This document shows positions 33,545 to 42,412 of a stretch of 57,244 bases of DNA, one piece after another. Made by a program: the position numbers and the translations under genes. This stretch comes from an uncultured Clostridia bacterium (lineage in GTDB: Bacteria > Bacillota > Clostridia > Oscillospirales > Ruminococcaceae). Position 1 is the first letter of the stretch; each line of letters starts with the position of its first letter. Location of the stretch: contig CALXAM010000038.1 in NCBI GenBank assembly GCA_944386285.1, positions 1-57,244 on the forward strand, in the 5' to 3' direction. The notes under the pieces were generated by a model, which saw only the letters and a program-made list of their open reading frames with translations, did no database searches and was not told the DNA's origin.

Positions 33545-35332
33545 TTAAAACCCAACCAATTCCATAAAAATGCGGATCAGCTCCGGAAACCTGTCTTTTA
33601 AAAAGGCAAGCTCCGATTCCATTTGAAAGCTGACCAATGTAAACAGATTCGCAAATACTTCACACTCCCGCGTTCTGGGGAGCTTCCAATAGTCTCGGTC
33701 ATGTCCGATGATATCATCGATCTCGCCGACGCTCAGTGCGCTGATAATATCAGAAAAGCATCCCACCTCGTCCGCCTGCGCTCTTTTTCGAAACAGTTCA
33801 GGTTCTGACATCACCTGCTCTTGCGCCTCATGAATCGCCGCAGTCAGCTCACTGCTTTCCCATGAGCTGAAGAACAAATAATCGAGCCGGTGTGATTCTT
33901 CGTGTGCCATTGTGACCATCGGATCGACTTTCGAAAACTCCCGTGCGGCCGGATTGTAATAAATAAGATCTTTTTTAGGATTGTACGCAAACTCCAGATC
34001 CGGACGATCTGTTTTCTCGAAAGCAGTGGGGTTTCTTCCCTCATCGCCGATATATTCAAAATACATCCGGCTTTGTTCCGGCATTGTTTTCACAATCTCT
34101 TTAAAATCGCTTTTTACGCCGGTGAGATCAAAGCCGCCGTCTGCGTCAAGATAAGCGGAAGCTGGTTTATACAAGCTCAGTATATCATGCTTTTCGCCTT
34201 CGTTCAACGGTAGCGCAGTCGGATATACTTTTTCACGCCAGTAGTCGCGGCGCAGAACGTCTTCATGCTGTTTGATGAATTCCCGCAGTTCACGCTGGCG
34301 GTCAGAAAGCACCTTTGCCGCTCTTTTCTGATTTTGAGGATCAGACATTCCGGCCTTTATCCGTTTGGCTTCTCTCACGCGCCGTTCCAGTCTGCGCTGC
34401 TGCTGTTCAAGCGCAGAAACGGTTCGAATCTTCTTTGCATCCATGGGAGGCGGCAGCGTGCTCACGCCCTCAATCCATGTACTGAACGTATGCCGGCAGT
34501 TTGGATGAAACAATCCTCCCGTCACTGCTTCTGACAACAGCGGATACCAGTTTCCGTTTTGACTTTTTGCACGAACACCGCTTTTTTCACCCGAAAATTG
34601 CCCGAATACGTCGTCGATATACACACGTCCCTGCCAGGGCAAACACGTTTGTGAACATGCGCCATACTGGCTGACAAGCACGGTATCAATCAGAAGCGCT
34701 GCGCGTTTTTTCGCTTCTCCCTGCAAATATGCGCGTGTGGCCGCTGTCCGCAGTGCCATCTGCGCATAATCGGCGATGTTGACGCGGCGGCCGTTTCGAT
34801 ACTCGATGCAGTTGATGCCGGCACGCAAAAAGTCCTGCATGGCAATATCAAGCGCCTGCGGAAGCGTCACAGCGCCGGTTGCCATCTGCATTGTTGTCTT
34901 TGCCACAACATCCCGATATGTATCGTCCATCATTCGGAGCGCTGCCGATTCCGCCTTTTTCTCGATCGAAAGCATATCTTCGATCAATCGATCCATCCGG
35001 CGGTCGTTTACACCGAAAAAACTTTGCATGGACGGGTTTGCCGGACGCAGTGTTTCAGAAAGTACCTGCTCCTCGTGCGCATATCCTTCTGCAAACTGCT
35101 CTTCCATCAGTACGCGTGTCTGTGCGTCGATTTGTTCGGCGTAATCTTCCATGATCCGCCTGTTCTCTTTCCGATATGCTTCGATTTCATGCAGCTTTTG
35201 CGCCTGCCATGCGGGCCATGTAAAGCCCTCTTCCTTCTCCCAATCCCGATGACGCCGCAAGTTGCGTGCAAGCGACGCAACAAGCCGGCGTTCAAGCGCT
35301 TCGAATGTGCGCGAGATATCACTCCACGTCAA
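33545..35332 (-). CDS. Minor capsid protein with C-terminal HExxH metallopeptidase-like domain
   Basis: 595 aa from a TTG at 35332 that overlaps the portal end. Residues 1-300 look like the phage minor capsid family (ARNLRRHRDWEKEEGFTWPA near the start; CLPWQGRVYIDDVFG and HPNCRHTFSTWIEG near 225-285). A basic linker follows. The last ~200 residues carry M-A-H-E-E-S-H-R-L-D at 475-484, an HExxH zinc-protease signature, with acidic residues E556/E558 in RECEVFANLF as possible third ligand. Such C-terminal additions on head-packaged minor capsid proteins can be injected effectors. The peptidase call is from motif only. Confidence 0.85.
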   Translation of the reverse strand: MTWSDISRTFEALERRLVASLARNLRRHRDWEKEEGFTWPAWQAQKLHEIEAYRKENRRIMEDYAEQIDAQTRVLMEEQFAEGYAHEEQVLSETLRPANPSMQSFFGVNDRRMDRLIEDMLSIEKKAESAALRMMDDTYRDVVAKTTMQMATGAVTLPQALDIAMQDFLRAGINCIEYRNGRRVNIADYAQMALRTAATRAYLQGEAKKRAALLIDTVLVSQYGACSQTCLPWQGRVYIDDVFGQFSGEKSGVRAKSQNGNWYPLLSEAVTGGLFHPNCRHTFSTWIEGVSTLPPPMDAKKIRTVSALEQQQRRLERRVREAKRIKAGMSDPQNQKRAAKVLSDRQRELREFIKQHEDVLRRDYWREKVYPTALPLNEGEKHDILSLYKPASAYLDADGGFDLTGVKSDFKEIVKTMPEQSRMYFEYIGDEGRNPTAFEKTDRPDLEFAYNPKKDLIYYNPAAREFSKVDPMVTMAHEESHRLDYLFFSSWESSELTAAIHEAQEQVMSEPELFRKRAQADEVGCFSDIISALSVGEIDDIIGHDRDYWKLPRTRECEVFANLFTLVSFQMESELAFLKDRFPELIRIFMELVGF

Positions 35333-36800
35333 TCAGATCACCGCCTACAGACGGCTCATCTGCTGTTTCAATGCCGCGTAGTTCTTTTAATCGAAAAACC
35401 TCTTCTTTTTTCCAGTTTTCTTTTTTAGATGCACCCCATAGTTCCTCCACCATCGTTTCCACGCTCATCAGATTTGACGCAGCAGCCTTGCTGATCGTTT
35501 CCACCCGGCTGTTAAAGTCAGGCGCTGCATATTCGCCGAAGGTGACTTCCGGTGCATATTCATGAAAGGCTTTTCCCTGCATGGTGTCATACGCATTGAG
35601 CATGGAGCAAATCACCTGTACAAGCACTTTTTCAAGTGCATCCGTGATCGCGCCGCGTGTATATCCCGTCACATCCTTTTTCTCGCGCTGTGCATCGGCG
35701 CTCGCCATTTTTCCGACATCAATGCCGAGTGTTGCCGGACTGACAATCCCCTGCAGGCACATATCGAGCGTTGTCATATACGACTGCAAAAATGCTTCGT
35801 ATTTGATATCCGGCTGGATCGTTTCGATTTTGTCGATATCGCCTTCTTTTGTGGAGGACTGCACCTGAATAAAGTTGGTGCCGAAGCTATTTACAGTACC
35901 GAGCGCACCGGTTTTAGGATTTCTGGGGATCATCCCTTCGGGAATATATTTTGACACGCGACCTGCTCGCACTGCATCAATCCACTGACTGATAATTTCA
36001 TCGTGTGCATCAAACGCATCCGTTTTATTGTCAAAAATACTGCGGCCGCGTCCTTTATACTTCGCACTTTTAAACACAAAAAACGGAATCGCCATCCAGA
36101 AACCGCCATCATATGTAACCGACTGATATTCGTTTAACGCTGAAACCGTATCCATGGGGATTTCCTTGTCCCCATCATACAGTGCATACCGAATCCGACC
36201 GGGCTCATAGATTTCGTGCAGTTCGTATTCTTTGTTTTTGATGTGATACGCACTTTTGAAAACGACCCCTGTGATTCTTCCGTGCCGACGAATGTAGTCC
36301 ACACGATCTGCACCCCAGAATTCCAAAATCGGAAATTGTCCATTTTCAGGATCGACCGAAATTTTGAATGCACCGTCACCAACCGCTAAAACGGTGGAAA
36401 CGGCTTCTCCCACAATTTCGCTGAAATCGCAATCAGCACTGATCTGCTTCCACTTCTGCGCCCCTTCCTCATCCTCTCCGAATTCCGCATCGTTTAAATC
36501 AGATTTCACCAAATAGGAAAGGGTGTCGACCATGACCGCCGGAATGCCGCTGTGCGCTTTTCGTACATCTGTTCCATACGGCGCCGCTGCCCAAAACCGT
36601 GCGGCAGAAACGGTGTCTTTGCCGGGCAGCTTTTTAAACAGCTGTTCGATTTCGTCCGCATCTCCGCGATACCACACGAGATTCCGGATGCAGTTTGTTT
36701 GAAAGCTTGCGGATTCTCGAATGGTAATATGCTGATCATTCGCAGGTTCAATTTGAAGCCAATTCCGCACCATATTTCGCATTTTTTCAGATAAGCTCAT
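35319..36800 (-). CDS. Portal protein (SPP1 gp6-like)
   Basis: 493 aa. The N-terminus MSLSEKMRNMVRNWLQIEPA and the wing/stem regions (AYHIKNKEYELHEIYEPGRI; FGTNFIQVQSSTKEGDIDKI) fit the SPP1-type portal family. It forms the dodecameric DNA gate at one capsid vertex. It overlaps the terminase stop as ATGA. Confidence 0.92.
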   Translation of the reverse strand: MSLSEKMRNMVRNWLQIEPANDQHITIRESASFQTNCIRNLVWYRGDADEIEQLFKKLPGKDTVSAARFWAAAPYGTDVRKAHSGIPAVMVDTLSYLVKSDLNDAEFGEDEEGAQKWKQISADCDFSEIVGEAVSTVLAVGDGAFKISVDPENGQFPILEFWGADRVDYIRRHGRITGVVFKSAYHIKNKEYELHEIYEPGRIRYALYDGDKEIPMDTVSALNEYQSVTYDGGFWMAIPFFVFKSAKYKGRGRSIFDNKTDAFDAHDEIISQWIDAVRAGRVSKYIPEGMIPRNPKTGALGTVNSFGTNFIQVQSSTKEGDIDKIETIQPDIKYEAFLQSYMTTLDMCLQGIVSPATLGIDVGKMASADAQREKKDVTGYTRGAITDALEKVLVQVICSMLNAYDTMQGKAFHEYAPEVTFGEYAAPDFNSRVETISKAAASNLMSVETMVEELWGASKKENWKKEEVFRLKELRGIETADEPSVGGDLIDVE

Positions 36801-38122
36801 GGAATCCTCCCTATTTTGTCTTTAAACGGCAGCCACGCATACTGTGACGCATTGATGCAGTGATCATTTGCATCCTCCGGTTCGTATTTATCCTCTTTCC
36901 AGCTGTAAAGATTCAGCTCATCGACAAGCGGTTTGCAGTGTTCTTTTAGCACCAGATAGTCTCCGCGTGCCATCCATCCTGCCTGCAAATTGATTCGGTC
37001 GATGATCTTCGTCTTTTTCCACGCAGGCAAAAACCGATAGATGCTGCCCTTCATCCGCTGGTATTTTTGACACTCCAAAATGGTTGCCTGATCGGCCGAA
37101 TCAATAAATACATCCCGCGCAAATCCCCACCGTTCCCGGTTTACTTCTAAAAACTGTTCCAGCAGCGGCGGGATATCGCTGGGCGTCAGCGGCTTTTTCA
37201 TCTCGCTGTTGTTATATGCTTTTACATCCATCGTGATGATTTTCCGGCAGAGCGTAATGCCTGAAAACACAAAAGAAAACGTATCCGCGGATTTTTGCGA
37301 ATACGAAGTGTCCACACCTGCTGAGAAAAACAGATACTGAAAATCCCGCGCTTGTGCTTCTTCGATCAGACTGCTGTCCTGCAGATCAAACACAAGTCCC
37401 GTAGCACGTCCGCGCAGGCCGAGAATCTTATTTTTATAGAGCTTTGTCCCTTTGGGCACATTGCGGATGATCTGCTCTTTCTTCTCCTGTGTAAGACCGA
37501 GATTATGTTCAAACGAGAAAAACCAATGCACCCATCCGGGCTTTGGTTCCTTTGTGAGCTGGGCACGAATCTCCTGCGGTGTTTCCTTTTCCCATTCGGG
37601 AAGCGGCCGGCTATGATCGATATATTCACTGTACACCGGCAATCCTGGATCATCTGGGTTTAATGTCGCCATCAGATAGTCACACCGCATCGATACTTCA
37701 CGCACATATTCCATGTCTGCAATATTGATCTCGTCAATATACACGCATCCGTATTGTCCGCCCAGCGCTTTTTTCCAGCGGGATTTGTTGTCATAGCCCA
37801 ACACATAAATGATTTTGATTCCGGACGATGTGATGAATTCCATATGAGGAAGCGCATACGCGCCGTGTCCTTTCGGCCAGTATCGCACCAAATCCCCGAA
37901 GTCATCAAGAATGCCGAGCTCTTTTGCGATGATATTTTTTTCGATTGTTCCAAGATCAAGGCCGGATAAAATATGAAGCTTTTTTCCGCTCCTTGCCACT
38001 TGCAGCATGAATTTAAACAGTCCGACCGTCGTTTTTCCGGCTGCCGTCGTTCCCTCCAAGAATTCAACCGGCGCAGACGAGCGCAAAAACGCTTGATACT
38101 TTGGCGACAATAATAAATCAGC
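36797..38122 (-). CDS. terL: Terminase large subunit
   Basis: 441 aa from ATG at 38122 behind GAGGAG; a 10-codon upstream extension is unsupported. The packaging ATPase has Walker A EGTTAAGKTT near residue 24 and Walker B CVYIDEIN. The nuclease half includes GVDTSYSQKSADTFSFVF and DSADQATI. The gene type is the PBSX/terminase-6 group. It is adjacent to terS and portal as expected. Confidence 0.93.
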   Translation of the reverse strand, partial: ADLLLSPKYQAFLRSSAPVEFLEGTTAAGKTTVGLFKFMLQVARSGKKLHILSGLDLGTIEKNIIAKELGILDDFGDLVRYWPKGHGAYALPHMEFITSSGIKIIYVLGYDNKSRWKKALGGQYGCVYIDEINIADMEYVREVSMRCDYLMATLNPDDPGLPVYSEYIDHSRPLPEWEKETPQEIRAQLTKEPKPGWVHWFFSFEHNLGLTQEKKEQIIRNVPKGTKLYKNKILGLRGRATGLVFDLQDSSLIEEAQARDFQYLFFSAGVDTSYSQKSADTFSFVFSGITLCRKIITMDVKAYNNSEMKKPLTPSDIPPLLEQFLEVNRERWGFARDVFIDSADQATILECQKYQRMKGSIYRFLPAWKKTKIIDRINLQAGWMARGDYLVLKEHCKPLVDELNLYSWKEDKYEPEDANDHCINASQYAWLPFKDKIGRIP

Positions 38123-38579
38123 CATCCGGTGTATCTCCTCGAAGCTGCGCAAGAATCTGGTCGAGCTGTCCCGTATTCACACTTGCATTGACATTGACTT
38201 TGTCCTCAAACATGCCAAGGTGTTTTCCGATCAGTTCCAGGCATTTTGTTGCGCCGCGGCTGTCAAACTGAAATTCACCGCTCGGAACCTTCTTGTGCTC
38301 TTCTGCACTCCACTCCATAACAGGAACCGCTGCCATACATTGGGCGAGTGTTTCCAAAAGCTTCATCACGACAAAATCGGATGTGACACACAGCTTTTCG
38401 ATTTTGTCTTTCTGCATCTCGCGCACGCGCGCGAGGACCTCAACATTTTTCAACATCCTCGATGCGGCACTTCCTGCCGTTTTTTCGCTGTAACCCGCTC
38501 GGATTGCGGCCTGTGTGGCGTTATAGTCCACAAGATATTCCGCGCAAAACCGTTCCTGCTTTGGTGTTAATGCTCCCAC
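38118..38579 (-). CDS. terS: Terminase small subunit
   Basis: 153 aa from GTG at 38579 (read M-G-A-L-T-P-K-Q-E-R-F). The ATG at 38612 lies inside a terminator hairpin, while GGGGGTGA sits 5 nt before the GTG. The N-terminal HTH is the common LTPKQERFCAEYLVDYNATQ plus AIRAGYSEKTAG pattern. It recognises phage DNA for packaging. Confidence 0.9.
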   Translation of the reverse strand: MGALTPKQERFCAEYLVDYNATQAAIRAGYSEKTAGSAASRMLKNVEVLARVREMQKDKIEKLCVTSDFVVMKLLETLAQCMAAVPVMEWSAEEHKKVPSGEFQFDSRGATKCLELIGKHLGMFEDKVNVNASVNTGQLDQILAQLRGDTPDG

Positions 38580-38604
38580 CTGCTCACCCCCATCTTGAAA
38601 ACCA

Positions 38605-38637
38605 AAAGGCAAGCACCGAAAACAGGTACCTGCCTTT
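38605..38637 (-). terminator. Terminator between early and late operons
   Basis: A 13-bp stem (AAAGGCAGGTACC against GGTGCTTGCCTTT, with wobbles) with a 7-nt loop and a TTGGTTTT tail on the minus strand, directly upstream of terS. It likely separates the regulator gene from the packaging genes. The late promoter itself was not identified in 38638-38693. Confidence 0.65.
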
Positions 38638-38693
38638 GAAAGGAGATTCTCATATGACTTTTGTCATCTTGTTTTTTCATGATAATCATATCA

Positions 38694-39146
38694 TCATTTC
38701 ACACGGGCTTTACAGGGCTTTTGCGGGCGTATTTTCGAAAAATCCACCATTTCAACCGCATGATTCAATTTTCTTCTCAGAAACCTTTCGTCATAATGCA
38801 GAGAAGCCGCCATTTGCCAAATCTTTTTCCCACAGAGAAACCGCATGCGAAGAAGTTCACGTGCTTTTTCATCCCCGACTTCCTGAATCATGTCACGAAT
38901 TTCATTTCGCAGACGGATACATGCACTTAGTTCTTCCCGGATCTTTTGCTCGTCATCAGCAATTTGTGCCGCAAGAAGTCCGACGCGATCGCTCGGCGTA
39001 TTTCCTCCGCCCGGCTGCTTGTCAAATGACTGTGTCGTTCGCTGTGCAAACGAACGCAAACTCTCAATCTCCGCCTGCAGCCCTCGAATCCGCATTGCGC
39101 TGATCTGATATCTTCCCAAATATCTTCGCTTTTCTTCCAATGTCAT
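38694..39146 (-). CDS. ArpU/DUF1492-like late transcription regulator
   Basis: 150 aa from ATG at 39146 with AAGGGAG upstream. A helical N-terminal part (LEEKRRYLGRYQISAMRIRG) leads to a C-terminal sigma-region-4-like HTH (MRFLCGKKIWQMAASLHYDE). Proteins of this type sit just before terminase genes in Firmicutes phages and activate late transcription. That role is inferred from position. Confidence 0.78.
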   Translation of the reverse strand: MTLEEKRRYLGRYQISAMRIRGLQAEIESLRSFAQRTTQSFDKQPGGGNTPSDRVGLLAAQIADDEQKIREELSACIRLRNEIRDMIQEVGDEKARELLRMRFLCGKKIWQMAASLHYDERFLRRKLNHAVEMVDFSKIRPQKPCKARVK

Positions 39147-39168
39147 GATGATCTCTCCCTTCCTGCTG

Positions 39169-39243
39169 TTATTTTCTTTTTCCGATCCAGGCGACCGTGA
39201 TAATCGTCGCACAAATTATCGCTGTTATCATAATCGCAGTCAT
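39169..39243 (-). CDS. 24-aa single-helix membrane peptide
   Basis: ATG at 39243 overlaps the previous stop as ATGA and has AAAGGAGGG upstream. The peptide is one hydrophobic helix (TAIMITAIICATIITVAWIG) with a KRK end. The overlap and ribosome binding site make translation plausible; function unknown. Confidence 0.5.
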   Translation of the reverse strand: MTAIMITAIICATIITVAWIGKRK

Positions 39244-39410
39244 ATATGTCCCTCCTTTGTATACCCGCTCATCCATTGAGGCAATGGTTTTGATTTCACC
39301 TTCTTTACAACGACCGGCTCTTTCCCTTTCGGGCACCCGCGCGGCCAGAGACAGTTCTTTGTCGGTCCGTTTGCCCATTCACAGGATCGCTCAAGACAGA
39401 TCGCTTTCAT
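39240..39410 (-). CDS. 56-aa Cys-rich protein, unknown
   Basis: ATG at 39410 preceded by AGAGGGGG. It contains four cysteines in the first 26 residues (C5, C10, C20, C26 in KAICLERSCEWANG and NCLWPRGCPKG), perhaps a small zinc knuckle, then a basic tail. It lies in register between the upstream gene (14 bp away) and the 24-aa peptide (ATGA overlap), filling a gap in the operon. Confidence 0.6.
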   Translation of the reverse strand: MKAICLERSCEWANGPTKNCLWPRGCPKGKEPVVVKKVKSKPLPQWMSGYTKEGHI

Positions 39411-39423
39411 ATGGCTTCCCCCT

Positions 39424-40005
39424 CTACAACGTCATTTGTTCTGCTTGCGCATCTTCCTGCTTTGATTCGATTTCGCAGCGGGCGGTTCTGGCGATCATCG
39501 ACGCTTCCATGTACAACGTATCGGGCACCGGTACTTTCTGCGGAATCAGCACAGCGAGCGGCGTTAAGCCGCGGAGCACAACGATATACCGAAGCCCCGC
39601 GGATGTCTCACGCAGAATATACAGCTTTTCTTCAGTCACATCCGCATACGGTGCGGTGTATGCACTTTCGACAAACAGCACTGCTTTTTCTGCATCACAA
39701 AACAGCTTGCACCTCGTTCCTCTGAGCTCGATTTGCATATTGAGCGGTTCAATCACCTGATCGGTGCATTTTTCGAGCCTGTCCACGTCAAACGTGAACG
39801 GCAGATCAAGTGTGCTGTATTCCTCAAGCTTGTCCTCCGGCACATCGTTCATGCGGAGAATCTCGTTTGCCGTCATGACAGACAGGCCGTATGCCGGATA
39901 AAGCGCTTTATTTGTGCCGAACCATGTGAGTTCACCCGAATCGGATGCAGAGGATACAACCGTTTTTTCTTCCTTACAAAGCGACACGATCTTTTTATAT
40001 TTCAT
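39424..40005 (-). CDS. Phage protein of unknown function
   Basis: 193 aa with AAAGGAG upstream, overlapping the VRR-NUC gene end by 11 bp. Soluble, mixed alpha/beta (SGELTWFGTNKALYPAYGLS; DTLYMEASMIARTARCEIES). No family recognised. Its place between a nuclease and the late regulator suggests a DNA metabolism or regulatory accessory. Confidence 0.65.
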   Translation of the reverse strand: MKYKKIVSLCKEEKTVVSSASDSGELTWFGTNKALYPAYGLSVMTANEILRMNDVPEDKLEEYSTLDLPFTFDVDRLEKCTDQVIEPLNMQIELRGTRCKLFCDAEKAVLFVESAYTAPYADVTEEKLYILRETSAGLRYIVVLRGLTPLAVLIPQKVPVPDTLYMEASMIARTARCEIESKQEDAQAEQMTL

Positions 40006-40570
40006 GCGTGATTTCTCCTTTCAGATAGGATTCGATCAGTTTCTGTGCCGACTCAAAGCCAACACACACTTTTGCAAGATATCCTTGCGCGGTGAGCTTC
40101 TCAATCCATTGCTCCTGATTTGCTGTCACCTTTCCGCCCTGGGCTTTTAACTCGATGTAAAGCCCGTGGAAGCCGCCGCGGGCAACCGGGAGACACAGAT
40201 CCGGCACGCCCGGCTTGAGTCCTTCCGCTTTCAGTCTGCCGCCGGCCGCACGGCTGCGCTTTCCCTCGTTCGGCACATGGTAGAGCAGACACAATTCTGG
40301 ATATTTTGCCTCTGCCCACAGCGACCAGCGCAATAAGTTTTGCTGTTCGGCTGATTCTGAGATTGTAAACGGCGGAAGTGTTTCGTGCTTTACCTGTTTT
40401 TTCGGTTTTATATATCCGATAGCTACGGTTTGACGCCCGCACGACGGACAGGTTACACCGTCTGCTTTTTCTTCCGGTACTTCGGCGATGAAATGGCAGT
40501 ACAAGCAACGGCGCGCGATGAGATTTGTGTGTTCAATGGTGCGGCGGCGCATATATTCCTGTTCAGTCAT
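39995..40570 (-). CDS. VRR-NUC domain nuclease with N-terminal zinc-ribbon-like segment
   Basis: 191 aa from ATG at 40570 with GGAGGG upstream. An N-terminal CLYC...CPSC pair suggests a zinc ribbon. The C-terminal VRR-NUC core is visible: HVPNEGKRS, GLKPGVPDLCLP and YIELKAQGGKVTANQ. Phage members resolve branched DNA or process replication intermediates. It overlaps the upstream gene by 8 bp. Confidence 0.85.
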   Translation of the reverse strand: MTEQEYMRRRTIEHTNLIARRCLYCHFIAEVPEEKADGVTCPSCGRQTVAIGYIKPKKQVKHETLPPFTISESAEQQNLLRWSLWAEAKYPELCLLYHVPNEGKRSRAAGGRLKAEGLKPGVPDLCLPVARGGFHGLYIELKAQGGKVTANQEQWIEKLTAQGYLAKVCVGFESAQKLIESYLKGEITHEI

Positions 40571-41162
40571 CCGGCTGTCCCTCCGTTCTTTCAAATCTTG
40601 ATTTAAAGTCACCACAATAATAATTATCTGAGTGGTATTCTTCTATTCCTTCTTCCTCTATGCAATGAATTTTGCATTTTCCGGTGTTTTCAATTCCCCG
40701 ATCATAAAACAGGCATTCTATACATTTTCCGATCGGCGGTGTTGGCCTTGTGTTCCACTCTCTGATTGCCGACAAATCTCTGTCTCCATAAAATCCTGGT
40801 TCGTAATTTTCACACGGTCCCTTGCATCCACAATCTTCACAGCCGCAGTAGCACTCATTTGGTCCGTAATACAAGTCTACATTTTTACTCCCACATAATG
40901 GGCAAGGAAGAAGTGCATCGGTTACTGTTAACTCCCATTGTGCATTTTCATCTCCAAGCAGTGCGTTTCGTTCTATGTTTGTCACCGCTTCCTCCTTCAC
41001 ACAAAACAGCCGGTCATATACCAAGTAGATCGACACCGTACCGGTCGGCGTCGGCCGTGAGATCTGCAGGCGGATTTCCTCGCCCGTTTTTTTGGCATAG
41101 TCCCGCACCTGCTCCATTGTTGCATCCTGTGACTGTTCATACAGTCTGTAAAACATATTCAT
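40563..41162 (-). CDS. Protein with Lar-like zinc domain
   Basis: 199 aa. Residues about 85-140 match the Lar restriction-alleviation pattern: LLPCPLCGSKNVDLYYGPNE, further Cys pairs, and AIREWNTRP. A C-terminal extension with CIECLF, CKIHC and YYCGDF looks like a second metal site. The family name comes from Rac prophage Lar, which eases EcoKI restriction, but most members are untested. ATGA overlap at its start. Confidence 0.72.
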   Translation of the reverse strand: MNMFYRLYEQSQDATMEQVRDYAKKTGEEIRLQISRPTPTGTVSIYLVYDRLFCVKEEAVTNIERNALLGDENAQWELTVTDALLPCPLCGSKNVDLYYGPNECYCGCEDCGCKGPCENYEPGFYGDRDLSAIREWNTRPTPPIGKCIECLFYDRGIENTGKCKIHCIEEEGIEEYHSDNYYCGDFKSRFERTEGQPDD

Positions 41163-41404
41163 CGTTTTTCCCCTTCCTGATTGACAAGTATCTGTTTCAC
41201 CGCTTTGGCAATACCGCGCGCCATTGCATCAATGGTTTGGTTTTCTGCATTCCTGAGTGCATCCCACAATGTGGCAGTCACCTGACACGATTCACAGATA
41301 TCATACAGTTCATCCTGATCTGTAGCCTGTACCGGATGCACACACAGATCGCACACCCGCTCCATGACTTTGGCGACCTGCTCACTGCGTTCTTTGTTTG
41401 TCAT
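41159..41404 (-). CDS. Small phage protein of unknown function
   Basis: 81 aa from ATG at 41404, overlapping the previous stop as ATGA with GGAGGG upstream. It contains CDLCVHP and CESCQV, possible metal ligands. No family recognised. Confidence 0.6.
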   Translation of the reverse strand: MTNKERSEQVAKVMERVCDLCVHPVQATDQDELYDICESCQVTATLWDALRNAENQTIDAMARGIAKAVKQILVNQEGEKR

Positions 41405-42399
41405 TGTACTCCCTCCAATTCTTCCGCCACACGCACAATCAGCAGCTTTGCGGCCGCTGCTACCTTCTGTCCTTTTTGGGCGTCGTTTGAGGCGATCTTC
41501 TGAATACATGCAGAGAGCTTCCGTCCGGCTTCCTTGATCGCTTCAATATGAAGATTTGCCGTGATGAGATCGCCGTCTGCAGAAGAAGCAAGCTTCTTTT
41601 CGAGCGCTTTGGCCTCCTCGATTGCCTGCTGTTTCTGTTTCTCCGCCTGTTCGATCTGTGCTTGTACCGCCGCCTTTGCCGAAGCCTCCGCCTCTTTTCT
41701 TGCGGATTCGATTTGTGCCTTTACCGCTTCATTCGCCTTTTCGGCGTCCTTTTTCCGTTTCGCTTTTTCCCGCTCGAGCTTCTCCTGCATCGCTGCCAGC
41801 TGTGTTTTGAGCTCCGCCGTTTCCCTTTCTGTCCGGCTTCGCTCCTCTTTCCAGGCACTTTCTGCCTCTTCACGAACCCGTTTCAAGGTTTTTTCGTCCG
41901 GCTCTGCCACGGCAACCTCGACCGGTCGGTTTTCAAGCGTTTGCACCTGCTCTGTTAAAAGGCTTATTTGCTCGGCCTGACTGTTGCGCTCAGCGATGAT
42001 TGCTTTGATCTGTGCGACTGTCATGCCGGCAAGATCGTTGTCCTCCAAAAATGACGGAATATCCGGCGCGGAAATTTCGCACAGCAATTTCAGCTTTGTA
42101 ATGCCTAACTGTGCATTTGACTGCAAAACGGTACTTCCGAGCCGCTCATATGTTTGAATGTAGTTATATACCTGTCTCCGTTTCAGCCCGACTTTCTGCT
42201 CGACGTACTCGTCAAACGACGCACAGCCGATCTCCGTGTAAAGTTTTGTATCGCGCATTGTTTTCAGGCTCCGGCAAAAGTCAAGCATTGCCGACGCCAC
42301 ACGCTGGGCATCGGAACACACCCGCTCGTGCAGTTCTGCCGCCGCTGTTTTGCGTCCTTCCTCCGGTATGTTCTGATATGCTGTGATGATGTCTGTCAT
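41401..42399 (-). CDS. DUF3102-like coiled-coil phage protein
   Basis: 332 aa. Residues 1-135 resemble DUF3102/ParB-adjacent domains (KVGLKRRQVYNYIQTYERLG, ITKLKLLCEISAPD). A long Glu/Lys/Ala-rich coiled coil (150-275) follows, with a small helical C-terminal domain. Likely a DNA-binding organiser in the replication module; the role is inferred only from neighbours. Confidence 0.68.
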   Translation of the reverse strand: MTDIITAYQNIPEEGRKTAAAELHERVCSDAQRVASAMLDFCRSLKTMRDTKLYTEIGCASFDEYVEQKVGLKRRQVYNYIQTYERLGSTVLQSNAQLGITKLKLLCEISAPDIPSFLEDNDLAGMTVAQIKAIIAERNSQAEQISLLTEQVQTLENRPVEVAVAEPDEKTLKRVREEAESAWKEERSRTERETAELKTQLAAMQEKLEREKAKRKKDAEKANEAVKAQIESARKEAEASAKAAVQAQIEQAEKQKQQAIEEAKALEKKLASSADGDLITANLHIEAIKEAGRKLSACIQKIASNDAQKGQKVAAAAKLLIVRVAEELEGVQ

Positions 42400-42412
42400 G
42401 TCGTTCTCTCCC

